From Amoebophrya sp. A120 (taxonomy: Eukaryota > Sar > Dinophyceae > Syndiniales > Amoebophryaceae), in NCBI GenBank assembly GCA_905178155.1, contig CAJINV010000013.1, positions 3,034,158-3,098,157 of the forward strand: a stretch of 64,000 nt of DNA. The letters run 5' to 3'. Below, in pieces: positions 1 to 11,582 of the stretch. A model generated the notes under the pieces. The model searched no databases. It saw only the letters and a list, made by a program, of their open reading frames with translations, and was not told the origin of the DNA. Position 1 is the first letter of the stretch. The number at the start of each line of letters is the position of its first letter. A program made the position numbers and the translations under genes.

Positions 1-2904
1 ACGGCTTCCACCGACACCAGACCTCTGGGCCGCTGGTTCCGACTAGTGCCGAGCTACCCGATGTGGAGCACATCAAACAACGTCGCCGGAGGAACAAGAA
101 GTGGGTTATTTACCCAGGTCCCGCCAAGAAGTAGTAGATCTTCATATCGTCGCTCTTTTGTCTACAACGAGGACATCAGCAGCAAACAGCACCGTCGAAA
201 AAACTCGAGCAGTTCCAGCTCCTCCGGCCACAGTCCCAGCAAACACCACGACCAAGAATTCATCCATGTGATGCGCACGGCGCGCGAGCTGCCGACCGCG
301 AGCGAGATTTTCGAAGCCCTAGACGCCAACGAGGACGGCACGGTGTCGGCAAAGGAGCTGGACAAAGCGCTGCGAAAAATGGGAAAGTCGGAACGCGTGC
401 GGGAAATCTTGCTGCAGCGAGTCTTCAGCTACCAGGGGGCGAAAGTCTCTGAGAGTGGTGGGACGAGAAATAGAGATGAATCTAGCGGTGGTATGACTTC
501 TGGTGCAGCTGCTGGTGGTTCTACCTCTCCATCTTCTGCAACAGCAACAACCTCACCGCGCCGCTGGAGCAACAGAAAGAGGTTTCCGGACGAGCAAGCG
601 GCGGATCATCAAGGTGATTCTGAGCCCGACCCGCCACCACTCTCTAGAAGGTTACAGAGCATCGTGAACGGTGCGGGCCCTTCTGCCGCGAGAGGACAGC
701 AACACACGCATAATAAAACCTCAGGACAAGTACATCAAAGCGCCAATCTGGACAAGGACCACCGGAAGACCACCCCGTTGCCGCCGTCAAACGTGACGTT
801 TGCGGAGTTCGAGCGGTACTATGAATCGAGGAAAGCGGAACTAGAGCGGGTGTACCACATGCTGACCCACCAGAACAAGAATGATTTGAATTACCCGAGC
901 AACGCGAAGTCCACTTTGGATACGAACAAAATGCGAAAATTGCTGCAACTGGTCGGGAAAAAAGTTTCCGACGAGGAGATCCGGCTGATTTTGCACATCG
1001 CGGAAACGGAGAACAACGGAGTTTTGACCTTCACGGAGTTTGCGCATTGCTGCTTCTTTGCGCCAGACGTGAACCCCGCGGCGGTCTTCGACAACTTCGA
1101 AAAGGACACGTTTTACGAGGCGGACGACAGCGCCAGTTCGGTGCCGAGTAGGCTGGATTACGGTCTGAACAAGGTGACGAAAACGGAGACAGGGGAAGTG
1201 CTTGACAATATCGTGAGGAAAAATCCCCCCCTCCCCATATCGGAAAGGAAATTTGTGATGCTGCATTTGCGTACACAAATTAATCAGTTTGTATTGGTAG
1301 AAGGTCAACAGACGCAGTTGCGGCCTTAACTGCAAGCAATTTTTCATGCTGTTCCCCATTTCGAGTTGCCTCCTGTCATGCTGAAGATGCAAGGCTTTCC
1401 CACACCGCCCAGCACTACAGTCCACTTCTTTTGCCTTCTAGCATGACAACATGACATGTAGTCGCAAATCATGCTACACAAATCCCCTCTTTGATATGGG
1501 GAGGGGGGATTTTTCATTTGGATAGACAATCAGAGCTACGACGAAGTGGTGCGGAAGCTGCTCTGCGGCATGGTGGCGGGAGCGACCTCGCGGACCGTGA
1601 CCGCGCCGATCGAGCGCGCGAAACTGATCATGCAAGCCACGCCGATGAGCACGACGGGCGCGCGGTCGACGTTTTTGGATACGTTCACGCGCATTTACCG
1701 ACACGGGACGCTGTACGACTACTTCCGCGGGAACGGGGCGAATTGCGTGAAGATCGCGCCGGAAACGGCGCTGAAATTTCTGTTGTTCGAGAACCTGAAG
1801 AAGCGGATCGCCCAGGAAACGGAAAACCCGACCACCGTCGAGCGGTTCTTCGCGGGCGGGCTGGCCGGGGCATTAGCCGGCGCGGCGATTTACCCACTGG
1901 AGATTTCCAAAACAAGATTGACCCTCGCGCCGCCGAAAAAGTACAATGGGGTGCTGCATTGTTTGCAGAAGGTGCTCTACCAGGAGGGGATTAAGAACGG
2001 GCTGTACAAGGGGCTGTCCGCTTCGACCATCGGCGTGATTCCCTACGCCGGGATAGATTTGGGCGTAAACTCCCTCCTCCGCGACTACTACAGTCTCAAA
2101 TACGAAGAGCTAAACGAGGAACCCTCCATCGCCGTCATGCTGATGTGCGGGATGATCAGCAGCTCGGTCGCGATGACGTTCACCTACCCACTGAATCTGG
2201 TGCGGACCCGGATGCTATTGCAAGGAAAAATCCCCCCTCCCCATACTTAATGAAAAGGTATAGTTTTGGAAATTTGTGATGCTGATTTGTGGTAGCAAAT
2301 CGCGTCTGTCTTGCAAGAAGGCAACTCCGCAGGCTCCTCCGCATTGTGCAGGCGGTTTGTCATGCTGTTCGGCCTACAGCGCGGACGTTTACCATGCTAA
2401 GCGCCTAAGCCAAAACCTCGCCACTCACCCCTGGCGTGGGCCCTCAGTGCTTTCCAGCAAGACAGCTCGGATTTGTGTACACAGATCCAGCGTCAGAAAT
2501 TTCGCTTCGGTATGGGGAGGGTGGATTTTTCCTTTCAATAGATGCAGATGAGCGGCTTGACGGAGATTTTCACGGAGCGAGTCGCGCGCGGCGAACACTA
2601 CACGAAAATGGAGCAGATAGGCAGTAGTACGATGGGATATAGGAGTACTTCTTCTACTTCGGCGAGTCGTGCAGGATCCTCGGCAGCTGGAGGAGGAGTA
2701 CCACCACCCTCCAATGCGTCCGTCTCTGCCTTTCAAGTCTTCAAACACATATACACCACCGCGGGTGCTCGAGGACTCTATCGCGGCTTCTTCGCGAATT
2801 TGCTCAAAGTAGCCCCGGCGACCAGTGTGAGCTACACCGTGTACGGGTATCTGGACCACTGGTTTGGCTCCGGGGGGAGTGGCGGAATGGTGTCCAGGAG
2901 GTGA
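1..2904 (+). CDS. SCaMC-like EF-hand mitochondrial carrier (5' end open at window edge)
   Basis: Exons 1-1208, 1530-2215 and 2546-2904 join in frame once two family-B elements are removed. The frame is open to base 1; the first in-window ATG is at 61, and 735 residues are counted from 46. The N-terminal half carries EF-hands: a clear loop (DANEDGTVSAKE) near residue 93 and a weaker one before LTFTEF near 325. The C-terminal half is a three-repeat mitochondrial carrier with the signatures PIERAK, PLEISK and PLNLVR. This order matches the short calcium-binding mitochondrial ATP-Mg/phosphate carriers of the inner membrane (SLC25A23/24/25). The third repeat holds an extra Ser/Gly-rich stretch of about 50 residues. 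The second join rebuilds the conserved RTRMQ motif, which supports the intron boundaries. Family assignment is firm; the substrate is inferred. Confidence 0.88.
1209..1524 (+). mobile_element. Introner element, family B (subtype b), in SCaMC-like gene
   Basis: 316 bp. Starts TATCGTGAGGAAAAATCCCC and ends in the complementary GGGGATTTTTC...GGATA. The exon repeat GACAA lies at 1204-1208 and 1525-1529. Excision with one copy gives Asp-Asn-Gln in frame. The interior is the reverse complement of the element at 43705. Confidence 0.9.
2216..2540 (+). mobile_element. Introner element, family B (subtype a), in SCaMC-like gene
   Basis: 325 bp. Target repeat GATGC at 2211-2215 and 2541-2545. Terminal C-rich/G-rich arms (AAAAATCCCCCCTCCCCATA and its complement). 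Excision rebuilds RTRMQ of the third carrier repeat. The interior is closely similar to the element at 36270, same orientation. Confidence 0.92.
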
Positions 2905-3424
2905 TGGCCGAGACAAATTTTCCGAGAAATGATGACTGCGGTCGTGAACAAGCGCAAATTGATAGCGCCAGCACGCTCGCAGCAGATAGTCTCAGATAGT
3001 AGAGAACTACCTTCATCACTTCCTCTGCGAGTACTATTGACGTTCTTTTTTCTACAACTGCATGAGAATACAAGTTGTGCATTTCTAAAGTAGGCTTTCA
3101 TCTCATTATTCGAGAGAAGCAAATGCAAAATTCGAGCACTCTTTTCCCTCATTGTTCTCGGCCCGTAGTTGCGCTTCATCTTCTCTTGGGGTTCTTTCGA
3201 CATGTTTTCTTCACGCGAGCGGTCGTGGCGTAGGTTTAGCTCATCTTGACGGTTGCGTTTGGTAGTGGACGCGAGGAGTTGAAGATTGCAGTGTGGGTGA
3301 TGTTTTCTGAGCGAAGCCGGAGGGTATATAGGTACCCCTTTTTTCAACATCCGAGGTTTCAAACCGACACCCAAGGTGGGTAGTTCCAGATTTTCAAAAC
3401 CTACCAAATCTAGATGGCTATCGC
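2905..3424. other. Intergenic, no gene seen
   Basis: Between the carrier stop and the next start. A long minus-strand frame (2832-3695) overlaps it but has Leu/Arg/Ser-rich composition and no recognisable domain. Probably UTR sequence. Confidence 0.5.
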
Positions 3425-4640
3425 ATGGTAGCAGCAACAGAAGACCCCTCACCTGGTGAGGGGGAGGAAAAAAATAAGGCAACGCCATTGTCCACTCCTC
3501 CTGCGACAGGAGCAGGAGTAAAAGAGAAGCCGGACGACCACGAGGATCGCTTGGAGCACGATACTTGTAAACCCGAGGAACCAGCACGAGAACAACTAGG
3601 AGAGCCTTTACAACATAACGCAAAAGTGAGCGATAAGCACAGCAAGGCGAAGGCAGAAGCTGCAAGAGAACTACTACGTCGGCAACACGCTCCATCCTGC
3701 TGCCACTTTTGTTGTCCGGGCAGACCGTATCAAATGTAAAAATGTCTGGGTCTGGAAGAATGCAACTTGTGATGCTGCGTCTGCATTATCCAAAAAAGCT
3801 GTATTGCATGAACAGCAAAAGAGGTCTGGTTTTGGTCACGGCGAGAGGGCATTTCTCATGCGGTATAGGCATCAGAAAGCCCTCACAAGATCTGTGATGC
3901 TAGGGCATGCATCGCAGACATCAGGAGTCATGCAAAATGTGCATGACAAACCTTGCACCCTTCCAGACCCAGACATTTTTGCATTTGATAGACCGCTGTG
4001 TTTCCTGATTTTTCTTTTCCTCCTCGTCTTTGCAAGTCTATCCTTCTACGCCAAGCACTTGCAGCGAAAGCACGCCTTCTACGACGAAGGGCCGATCTTG
4101 TTGGGTCGTAGAAAGCGGGTCTTCCATCATGGCAGGCGCGGGCGGCACGGTGGAACGGTAAGAAATTTTCAAGCAAAGCACCAGTTTTTGAACAGAATCG
4201 ATGACGACGCAGATGACGAGGAGCAGCAAGGGGAAGCTGAAACACGTGGTCGTCCAGGAGAGGGAGCAAGCACACCCGATCTTCCGGCAGAAGATGAGAC
4301 CAACATCAACTACGAATACGACCACCAGGATCGGGAAGACGAAAATGAAAATGCGCCAGCAGAGCCGCAACCCCCGCCACGGTACTTTCACCGTCGGCAC
4401 CTCCGTTCGGAACAGCCGACCGTGAACCCGAATAAGCTGAAGGGCTTCGACTACCTCCTTGCCGTGGATCACAAGCAACAGAAGCAGCTCGACAATGCTT
4501 ACTGGGACATGATGGGCAGCGACGATCCCGATGAGATCGACGACCAGATGCACAGCGCGTGGCAGAAAATGCAAAGAGAAGACGCGTTGGTTCTGAAGAG
4601 AACGGCACCAAAAAAGGTGGTCGATGACGATTCAGATTAA
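3425..4640 (+). CDS. Single-pass membrane protein, acidic tail, function unknown
   Basis: Exons 3425-3727 and 3996-4640 give 315 residues after removal of one family-A element. The first 100 residues are polar and disordered, ending in Cys-Cys...Cys-Cys-Pro-Gly. One strong transmembrane helix (LCFLIFLFLLVFASLSF) follows directly after the join. The C-terminal 190 residues are rich in Asp, Glu, His and Arg and end in DDDSD. Start is the first ATG of the open frame; an upstream exon cannot be excluded. I do not recognise the family. The membrane helix is split from the N-terminal part by the element, so frame restoration at 3727/3996 is required to make this protein. Confidence 0.65.
3728..3990 (+). 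mobile_element. Introner element, family A
   Basis: 263 bp with near-perfect inverted ends TATCAAATGTAAAAATGTCT... and its complement. Target repeat GACCG at 3723-3727 and 3991-3995. Excision yields Gly-Arg-Pro-Leu-Cys in frame. Because GACCG has G at both ends, a GT-AG splice adding one Pro codon would also stay in frame here. Confidence 0.92.
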
Positions 4641-5743
4641 ACGAATAAACATCTGATGAGCACTCTCGTTGTATGTTGTAGTACTTTTTTCCGCGACCAC
4701 TCGCAATTGCATTTCAGTTGGTTCTTTTTCTCAATCTCATCTCGGCGCAGGAAAAAAGAAAAAGATCATCATGCCGAATTCAGCCTCGAAGAGGTGCGAG
4801 CTCTTTGCACAACGCTTGTGCCGCTATTCATGATGTGTAGGCATCAATTTCAGACTTCCGTCATTCCTGTCATTTCGTCCGCAAGGTTTTTTTCATCTTA
4901 GTCTTGCCGGAGACCGAGAGGAGCAAGCGGATTCGAAGAGATTGTACTTACTTTCGCATCTAATTTTCAAAGAAAAACTTGAGCTGACTGTTTTTCCAAA
5001 TTCTTTATGGTAGCTCTGAGTGAAGGTAGGACTACGAGCATCACAGGCGAACAATGAACGGCCAGCACTCGGTAGAGGAGAGGTCAGGCACTGATATTGT
5101 CTAACTTGGTGGATGGGGGTGGGGGCAAATCGAGAGAGTAGTTCAGCTTCTGTGCGACCATCAAATGCGTACATTGATTCCTACAGAAAATGCAAATGTT
5201 TTGCTCTTCGATGAATCGAGGAAAAAAAAGAGGTATAAAAATTCGAAAGTAGAAAGACCGCATAAATATAGAAGTAGGTCGTGCGTAATTAGCCACCGCC
5301 GGCGCCGGTGAGAATCACGAAGAGTGTGCTTGATTCTCCGGGTCCTCGACTGGTGAGAAGAGACCTGAAGTCGCGGCCACAGCGCACAGGCACAACGGAA
5401 ACGCCAAACCGCGACGGACTAGCTTCGGAAAGGGTCCGGGAGGACGCTGAAACACTGCATCCTCTTCCACATCCACCTCGGTGCTACCCGAAAATTAATT
5501 GTTCCGAAAGAGCTCCTGCCACAGGATGAAGCTAATCCACCGCATACGGGCCCCCGAAGAAACGAGGAATGACTTCTGAATACTTCTTCTTCATCTGATC
5601 CCTAGGGAAGAACAAGAAGTATACTGTGGTGCAGTTCATCTGGACGAGGAGCTGACTAGAGCTAGTGCGCTGCATTTATCGGAAAGCAGTTACCTAGAAG
5701 CGGCACAGCAACCTGATCGAACTCGTACTCGAGCAGCTCGTGC
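4641..5743. other. Intergenic, no gene seen
   Basis: About 1.1 kb. Short frames at 5308-5529 and on the minus strand at 4893-5296 have no domain or matching splice partner. No RNA gene recognised. Confidence 0.5.
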
Positions 5744-7631
5744 ATGGGTGATGCCATTCTGCCGGGCTTGATCAGAGAAAAGGAAGTGAAGGCGACACCG
5801 GTTATTTTGAAAGCAACTAGCGGAACAAATATCTTCAATCCGAACAAAAACCCTCAACAAGCGGCGCATATCAGCAAGATGAGCTCCAATACAAAACCGA
5901 AGCCCCTCACGGAGGTCGAGGGCGCCAATGGCGCGATGTGGAAAATCAACAAGAAGCTGGGATGTATAGCGTTTGCGTGTTTCGTCATTGGATAGGGTCG
6001 GTTGGAATTATTGGAATTCTTTCATGTTCATCTCAATTGTGCTACGTGTCCCACTGTGTTGTATCTATTCACTTTACCACCTACGTTCTTTCGCACATGA
6101 TTTATTACGGGAAAAAAAAATACTATCAGCCGGGAGTTTTGGAGAAGTGTTTCTCGCAACGCAGACATCAGAACGACCACTCGAGCCAGGGACCGAAGTA
6201 GCAGTGAAAGTAGAAGGCATAAAAACGGCACACCCACAACTGGCGTACGAAGCACGACTTCTCTCACTTTTGAGGGGGAACACGGGCATAAGTCAAGTTT
6301 ACCACTCAGGAATGCAGAAAGGGTATGATAAGACTTAGCTTGTTCTTCACGAGTTTTATTACCGTGCTGCAAGAAGGGAGTAAGCCTGGATATCGATCAA
6401 TCAACTCTCTGTCTCTACTAATCGTTTCTGTTTTGAAACAACAAATAAGTACTTACAAAAATCAGCTACAACGTGCTCGTAATGGAGCTTCTGGGCTACT
6501 CTCTGGAAGACCTGGTGGTGATGTGCCACGGAAAGTTCTCGCTGAAAACGTGCCTGTTAGTCATGGACCAGCTCCTGTCAAGAATCGAAGACCTGCACGC
6601 CGCGGGCTTCATCCACAGAGACATAAAACCGGAGAATTTTCTCCTCGGACGAGCGGACAAGGCAAACGTGGTGCACATAATCGATTTCGGTTTGAGCAAA
6701 AAATACTGCGACGGTAGAACGCAGGACCACATACCCTACAAGGACAACAAAAGTCTCACCGGGACGGCACGGTAAGTAGAGTGAGAGATGAATCGCCGTC
6801 GGCATCTTCGTGCATGACAAAAATCAACCTGTTTCAGAATCTAAGTCCATGACAAGCTTACCCATTTTTATCAGGTATGCGTCAATTAACGCCCACAGAG
6901 GGGTGGAGCAGAGCAGGCGAGACGATTTAGAAGCCATCGGGCACATGATGTTTTACTTCCTCAGGGGAAACCTCCCGTGGCAGGGGCTCCCTGCGAAAAC
7001 GAAAGACGAAAAGTAATGAATCAATAAATTCACGTGCTCCACATGGTCAGAGCGTTGTCTTGTTCATAATGTTGTGCTAGCAGCTTCCCACAATTTGATG
7101 GAAAAGAAAGCCACTTGTAGTGATCATGATTACAACATGACCCTTTCCCAGGTACCGAAAGATAAAAGAGAAGAAGATAGAGACTAGCATAGACTTGCTC
7201 TGCAGCGGGTTTCCGGAAGAGTTCGCCACCTACCTGCAATACGTGCGCAGCCTGCGGTTCCAGGTACGATAGGTTTAATACATGGCACGATTTTGGTGTC
7301 TCTCGGAGTTGATGTGCTTGCAGGGCTGATTTTAGTACTTTTTTACTTGTACAATCGGCGGCTTCGGGATCGCATGCAAGGACATGATCTGTGCATGTTA
7401 GACGAAAACAAATCTCAGGATCGACCGGATTATGCCTACTTGCGAGGATTGTTTCAGGAGAGGTACATCGCGGAGGGGTATCACAATGAACCAAAGGACT
7501 TCGATTGGACCGCGAAATTAGCACAGAAACAAGCCAACGAGGCCCAGGCGGCACAGAGCCGAGATAATCGCCCACCACCCAATTCCACCAACGCACTGCA
7601 AAGCAGAGGTATAGAATTTTGTTGTGAATAA
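5744..7631 (+). CDS. Casein kinase 1 family Ser/Thr protein kinase
   Basis: Six exons (5744-5963, 6130-6322, 6466-6771, 6875-7012, 7152-7263, 7419-7631) join with ordinary GT...AG introns into 393 residues. The first join builds the glycine loop LGSGSFGEV. Later come VAVKVEG with the catalytic Lys, [33 protein letters not shown], and the CK1-specific TGTARYASIN followed by [12 protein letters not shown] and LPWQGL. CK1 kinases are monomeric and act in signalling, trafficking and cell cycle; the substrate is not predictable. ATG 5879 is an alternative start, leaving a short leader. The 3' end is uncertain: an extra exon after a donor near 7608 could replace the last residues. This is the only large gene here with several introns and no introner element. 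Confidence 0.93.
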
Positions 7632-9097
7632 ATGATGACGTAACGACACGTACTACAACAACTTACGCGTTCTTGTTTTCAAGTTGAAGCGAAAAAAACG
7701 CATGACAGCGTAACATTCGAACTGAAAAAGGTGGCGAGCCGGCGAACAAGCAGGATGGCGTGGTGGCGCAGCCGAAGAGCCGTATGCGAAAGCTTTTTGC
7801 GCTCTGCTCCAAGGGCTAAATGTAATTACAGCTGAAGGTGGTAGTACGGTATCAAGACCAAAAAAAAAGTCTTGGCCCCCCTAGAATGATCCTTTTTTTA
7901 TCACAAAACTACGCAGAGTGAAAGTCAATACTTTGAACACCATTTGAGCAAAATTAAACACCTTTTAGTTTATCGAAGAACGCTGTCAGGAGGAAACACG
8001 GATTCGACTGCGGTCGACTTTCGGCAATTTTGAGATAGTTATCCATTTACGCAATAGAATCGATGCAGCGCGAACTACTTCCGGCTTCGGTGGATTTGTG
8101 AGAGCTCTGTCGCAGCGACCACGAGAAGCAAGGGAGGTGCCCATGCAAACAAGGAGCCCGGAAAATAGTTTCGCGAATCTGCAGTAAGCGATACGTTTAT
8201 GACTTACTTTTTAGACTGAACAATAAATTTAGCGATAGGTCGTGTCTTTCCTAACCGATTTCCCTCATCATGTCCTCTGTGTATGATGTAGCTTATGTCA
8301 CAGTAGTTTTTCCAGAATGTTGAAAAATTCCGTTCCTGTTTGCTGCAATTTTTGAGTATTGCAACACAACAGATACAAGGATCCATTTATTGGTTAATGC
8401 ACAATTGACTTTTTATGTATAGTTTTCAGAGTAGTTGTTTCACTTTCATCTACACGAGCAAACTTGTACCCCATAGAAAGCCTTTCGATCCGGAATGTTG
8501 ATTGCTACCTGTTGTTGACACTACGCACAGGGAGGTCGAATTTGATTCATAGGTTTCAGACACTCACCTAGTAAACCATAGGAATCACCGATTATTAAAC
8601 ACAAAATGCAATTTGCTACTTCAAATTTGGTCACACTTGGAACAACTTATCTTCATTCTGAGCCGCATTAAAACCGGACTCCAGAAAGGATTTGCAATGT
8701 CTGACGTCCATTGTTGAAAATCTCTGCATTGGAGCACTTTGTTCTGAAAAGCCACTTTTGGCAGAAGATCTTTCTCAGCATTCATTGTCAATGCCATGCC
8801 GTCCATAAGTTCACGATCATCAGAGGACTGTACGACCACTTTCTATTTGTCGTGGAAAGATCATGCTTTTTTTACACACTGACTGACACTCCAGCACATG
8901 TTTTGCTCGTAACAAAGACAAACTTGATGTTGATCGAAGCTGTGTAGCACCTAAGTGGAGCACGGAAAGTTTTCCAAGTAGCGACATAAAAAAAAAAGTT
9001 CTTGGTTAGTCCTTGTCCTCTTTTAAGTGCTCCTCTGTTCTTCCCCAAGAACTTTCTCATCTACGAAAAGTACTAATAAATCCAAAAACCCACCAGC
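7632..9097. other. Intergenic, AT-richer, no gene seen
   Basis: About 1.4 kb. The first 200 bases may hold a terminal casein kinase exon (around 7679-7820). Beyond that, only short unsupported frames on both strands. Confidence 0.5.
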
Positions 9098-10709
9098 ATG
9101 GCGACCCAAGCAGCATCCTCTTCCGCTCATCCCGGCGGACCTCAAGACGACAACCCGGCAACAAGCAACCTGACCCCGCAGGACGCGGCTTTTCTTCGGG
9201 AGCACGCGTACCTGGCGAAATTAGCGGAGAAGGAGAGGGAGATCCAGAAGTACAAGCAAATCGCGAATGACGTGCAGAACCGCTTCGAGGACAATTTCGA
9301 GAAAACTTCGCTGCGGTTCGCAATGGTGGACCCGGCGGTGAACATGGAGATTTTGCTATTACAGTGAAAAATGCCCCCACCCCCAAAGTTGCACAAATTT
9401 GTGATGCGAAGTTTCCAAATGAAAACTTTTTGTCATGCATGAAAGGAGTATTTGTATGAATCTTTCTGATGCAGAGTCTAGGCGTGTATCGCATCGCTTG
9501 CATGACAAGCGCCACTCTTGCTGGGATCTTTTGCAATGCAAATTTTTTCTATTCACGATTGGAAGTCTGTGATGCTGATAGATGCAAGAGGGCGGATGTT
9601 TCATTTGGAAAGATTTGCAATACAAATTTCCCCAAGTTCGGGGGTGGGGGCATTTTTCCTCTCAATATCTGCGGCTACGGCAAAAAATACGCTCCCAGGA
9701 CGAGGAAATCGACGCACTGAAAATGGAACTGAAAGCGACACAGTTTAAGCCGACGAGGTAGACATAGTTTCATGTGTAAGTAAGTATTCCTTTATTGCAC
9801 CCTGTAGAAGTTTTGCTTGCAATCTGTGTATTGCATCTACTTTCGTTTCCATCACAAAAGATCAGAAGCATTACACTTCCAATACTATTCTTTCACCCCT
9901 GAATATGAATTAACAGTATCTCCGGGCAAAAGCTGATGAAGAAGTGCCGCGCTCTTTTGGAAGAAAACCAGTCGCTCGGCCGCCAGATTTCCGAGGGCCC
10001 GATTCAGGATCTGCTGGTTGCGCTCGGGTATGAAATGCAAAAATGTCTGGGTCTGGGAACTTGTGATGCTACTTTGTCAATGGTGGGCGCATTGCAATAT
10101 GCAGCCACGCATGACAAGTTTTTGAACTTCTGTGTGTTTCGCTTTCCGCATGACAAACTGCATATTGGCATGACAGGAGAGAGGGCCTTTTTCCTGCTCG
10201 TGCATTACAGATTTAAGAGTCGTGTGACGCAAGCACGACAAACTTGCACTCTTCCAGACCCAGACATTTTTGCAATCCATATCGGGAGCGAGAGGCAAAC
10301 GGTGAAACAGTTGAAGGAGAAGCTGAAGCAGTCGGAAACCGCGCGACTTGAACTTGATAACGAGTGCGAGCGGCTGTGTGCCCTGGTGGAGTCAAACGGG
10401 GGCATTAGTGAGCTCCCCGCGATGGAAAACCCGATGTACAGCGAGATGATGTCCGGCTTGGGGTACAACAATTCATCCGCTGGTGTCGCGGGCGGTGGGA
10501 CCCACTCCGCGTCTTCTAACGGAAACGAGAATTTCGAGAAGGAGGACGGCACGACGAAGTCGAAGAAATCCTCTACGGGAGAGAAGCGGTCCGGGAATGA
10601 TAAGAACGGGGAAAATGGGGTGGACAAGAAAAAGAAAGACCGAAAACGAAGAAAGGTCAGTCCCGGGGCCAGCGGGGCGGTGGAAGAGAAAGAGGAACGG
10701 AGTAAATAA
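9098..10709 (+). CDS. WTAP/FIP37-like subunit of the m6A mRNA methyltransferase complex
   Basis: Exons 9098-9356, 9673-9757, 9917-10028 and 10287-10709 give 292 residues. Intron 9758-9916 is GT...AG; the other two are introner elements. The protein is a long coiled coil: AYLAKLAEKEREIQKYKQIA near residue 35, then LRLRQKIRSQDEEIDALK, then the family hallmark KKCRALLEENQSLGRQISEG (about 120-140), then a second coil. The C-terminus is Ser/Lys-rich and basic, suggesting nuclear location. WTAP homologues hold the METTL3/METTL14 writer in the nucleus and influence splicing. The hallmark is split from its flanks by introns on both sides, so the joins are well tested. Assignment rests on motif recognition. 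Confidence 0.85.
9357..9667 (+). mobile_element. Introner element, family C, in WTAP-like gene
   Basis: 311 bp. Ends TATTACAGTGAAAAATGCCC and complementary GGGCATTTTTCCTCTCAATA. Target repeat is imperfect: TTTGC at 9352-9356 against TCTGC at 9668-9672. Excision gives Glu-Ile-Leu-Arg-Leu-Arg in frame. Interior is the reverse complement of the family-C copy at 53212. Confidence 0.88.
10029..10281 (-). mobile_element. Introner element, family A, in WTAP-like gene
   Basis: 253 bp. Target repeat TCGGG at 10024-10028 and 10282-10286. Ends TATGAAATGCAAAAATGTCT and ...TTTTTGCAATCCATA. Joins Ala-Leu-Gly to Ser-Glu-Arg within the coiled coil. Confidence 0.92.
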
Positions 10710-11582
10710 CAGTTCGTAATGAACGGCTGGATATGAATGTGTTGAGCAGCGCGACATATCTACAAGACAATTCCGATTTTCACTGACAGCTTTTCACTAC
10801 ACAATAGACTGAACAGTTTGAGTCTTAAACAGAAATGTCTAGCAACGAGCTGAGTATCCTCTCTCAGAGAACTGAAGTAGCGCGCTCTACGGCTGTTTTC
10901 TCGATCGTCTGGCGTGAATTTTGTTCGCTTGTGGAACTGGATGGTTTGTATTTGTGCCTTCTAGTTCTATCAAATCAAAAGCGTGAAGCTACCTGCTACT
11001 CTTTCGTATAGTTAGTTGTCCACGCAGGTCTTCGTCTTTCTTTTTCGTCAATGTGATCTTCATCTTGCATTCGGTGCAGCCTCTCATGCTTCGTCCCTGT
11101 CGTTGTGGCTCTGTCAGGGAAACAAAAGAAGAGAAAGTCGGCAAGGTTCTTCGGTTTGCAAGGGTCGGTTGGGCTTGGGTACTTATTTGGGTCTGCATTA
11201 GGAACAAAGAGTTACACTCCTGCTCGGCCTGGGCATGCAAGAAATGTACGTCGGAATTCGTCAAACAATGTAAATGAAATCGTCCAGAATGTAATTTAGC
11301 GCTGTTTTTTTACTAAGTAGTTGATGTCCAGACAATTCAACCCAATTTAAGTAGGCTCGCTACATTTTGGCACATCTACCTACAACCTATCAATTTTCAT
11401 CATAGGGTGGAGCCGCAGGGCAAGGTTGCTGGGGCGGATGTTTTTTTGAAAGTATGGGATATTAGCTACATACTTGTACATCAGTATTTGATGATGTTGA
11501 AGACTTTTTAGTGTTACCAGCTTCAGCATTTTTACAACTTGAAATCTTGGCTGATATAAGTACCATACTACAGAAGTTTAAA
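10710..11582. other. Intergenic, no gene seen
   Basis: About 870 bases. Overlapping short frames around 11016-11299 lack domains; nothing else recognised. Confidence 0.5.

Noticed and set aside
2832-3695. 287-codon minus-strand open frame
   Set aside because: Overlaps the end of the carrier exon and the start of the next + gene; Leu/Ser/Arg-rich with no domain and no splice partners.
3723-3995. Canonical GT-AG splicing of the family-A element
   Set aside because: Possible here and at 60357-60645 only because the repeat begins and ends with G; it would add a codon and cannot apply to the other sites.
9469-9748. Short + frames inside introner elements
   Set aside because: Frames overlap element interiors and are broken between copies; no conserved product, so not transposase fragments.
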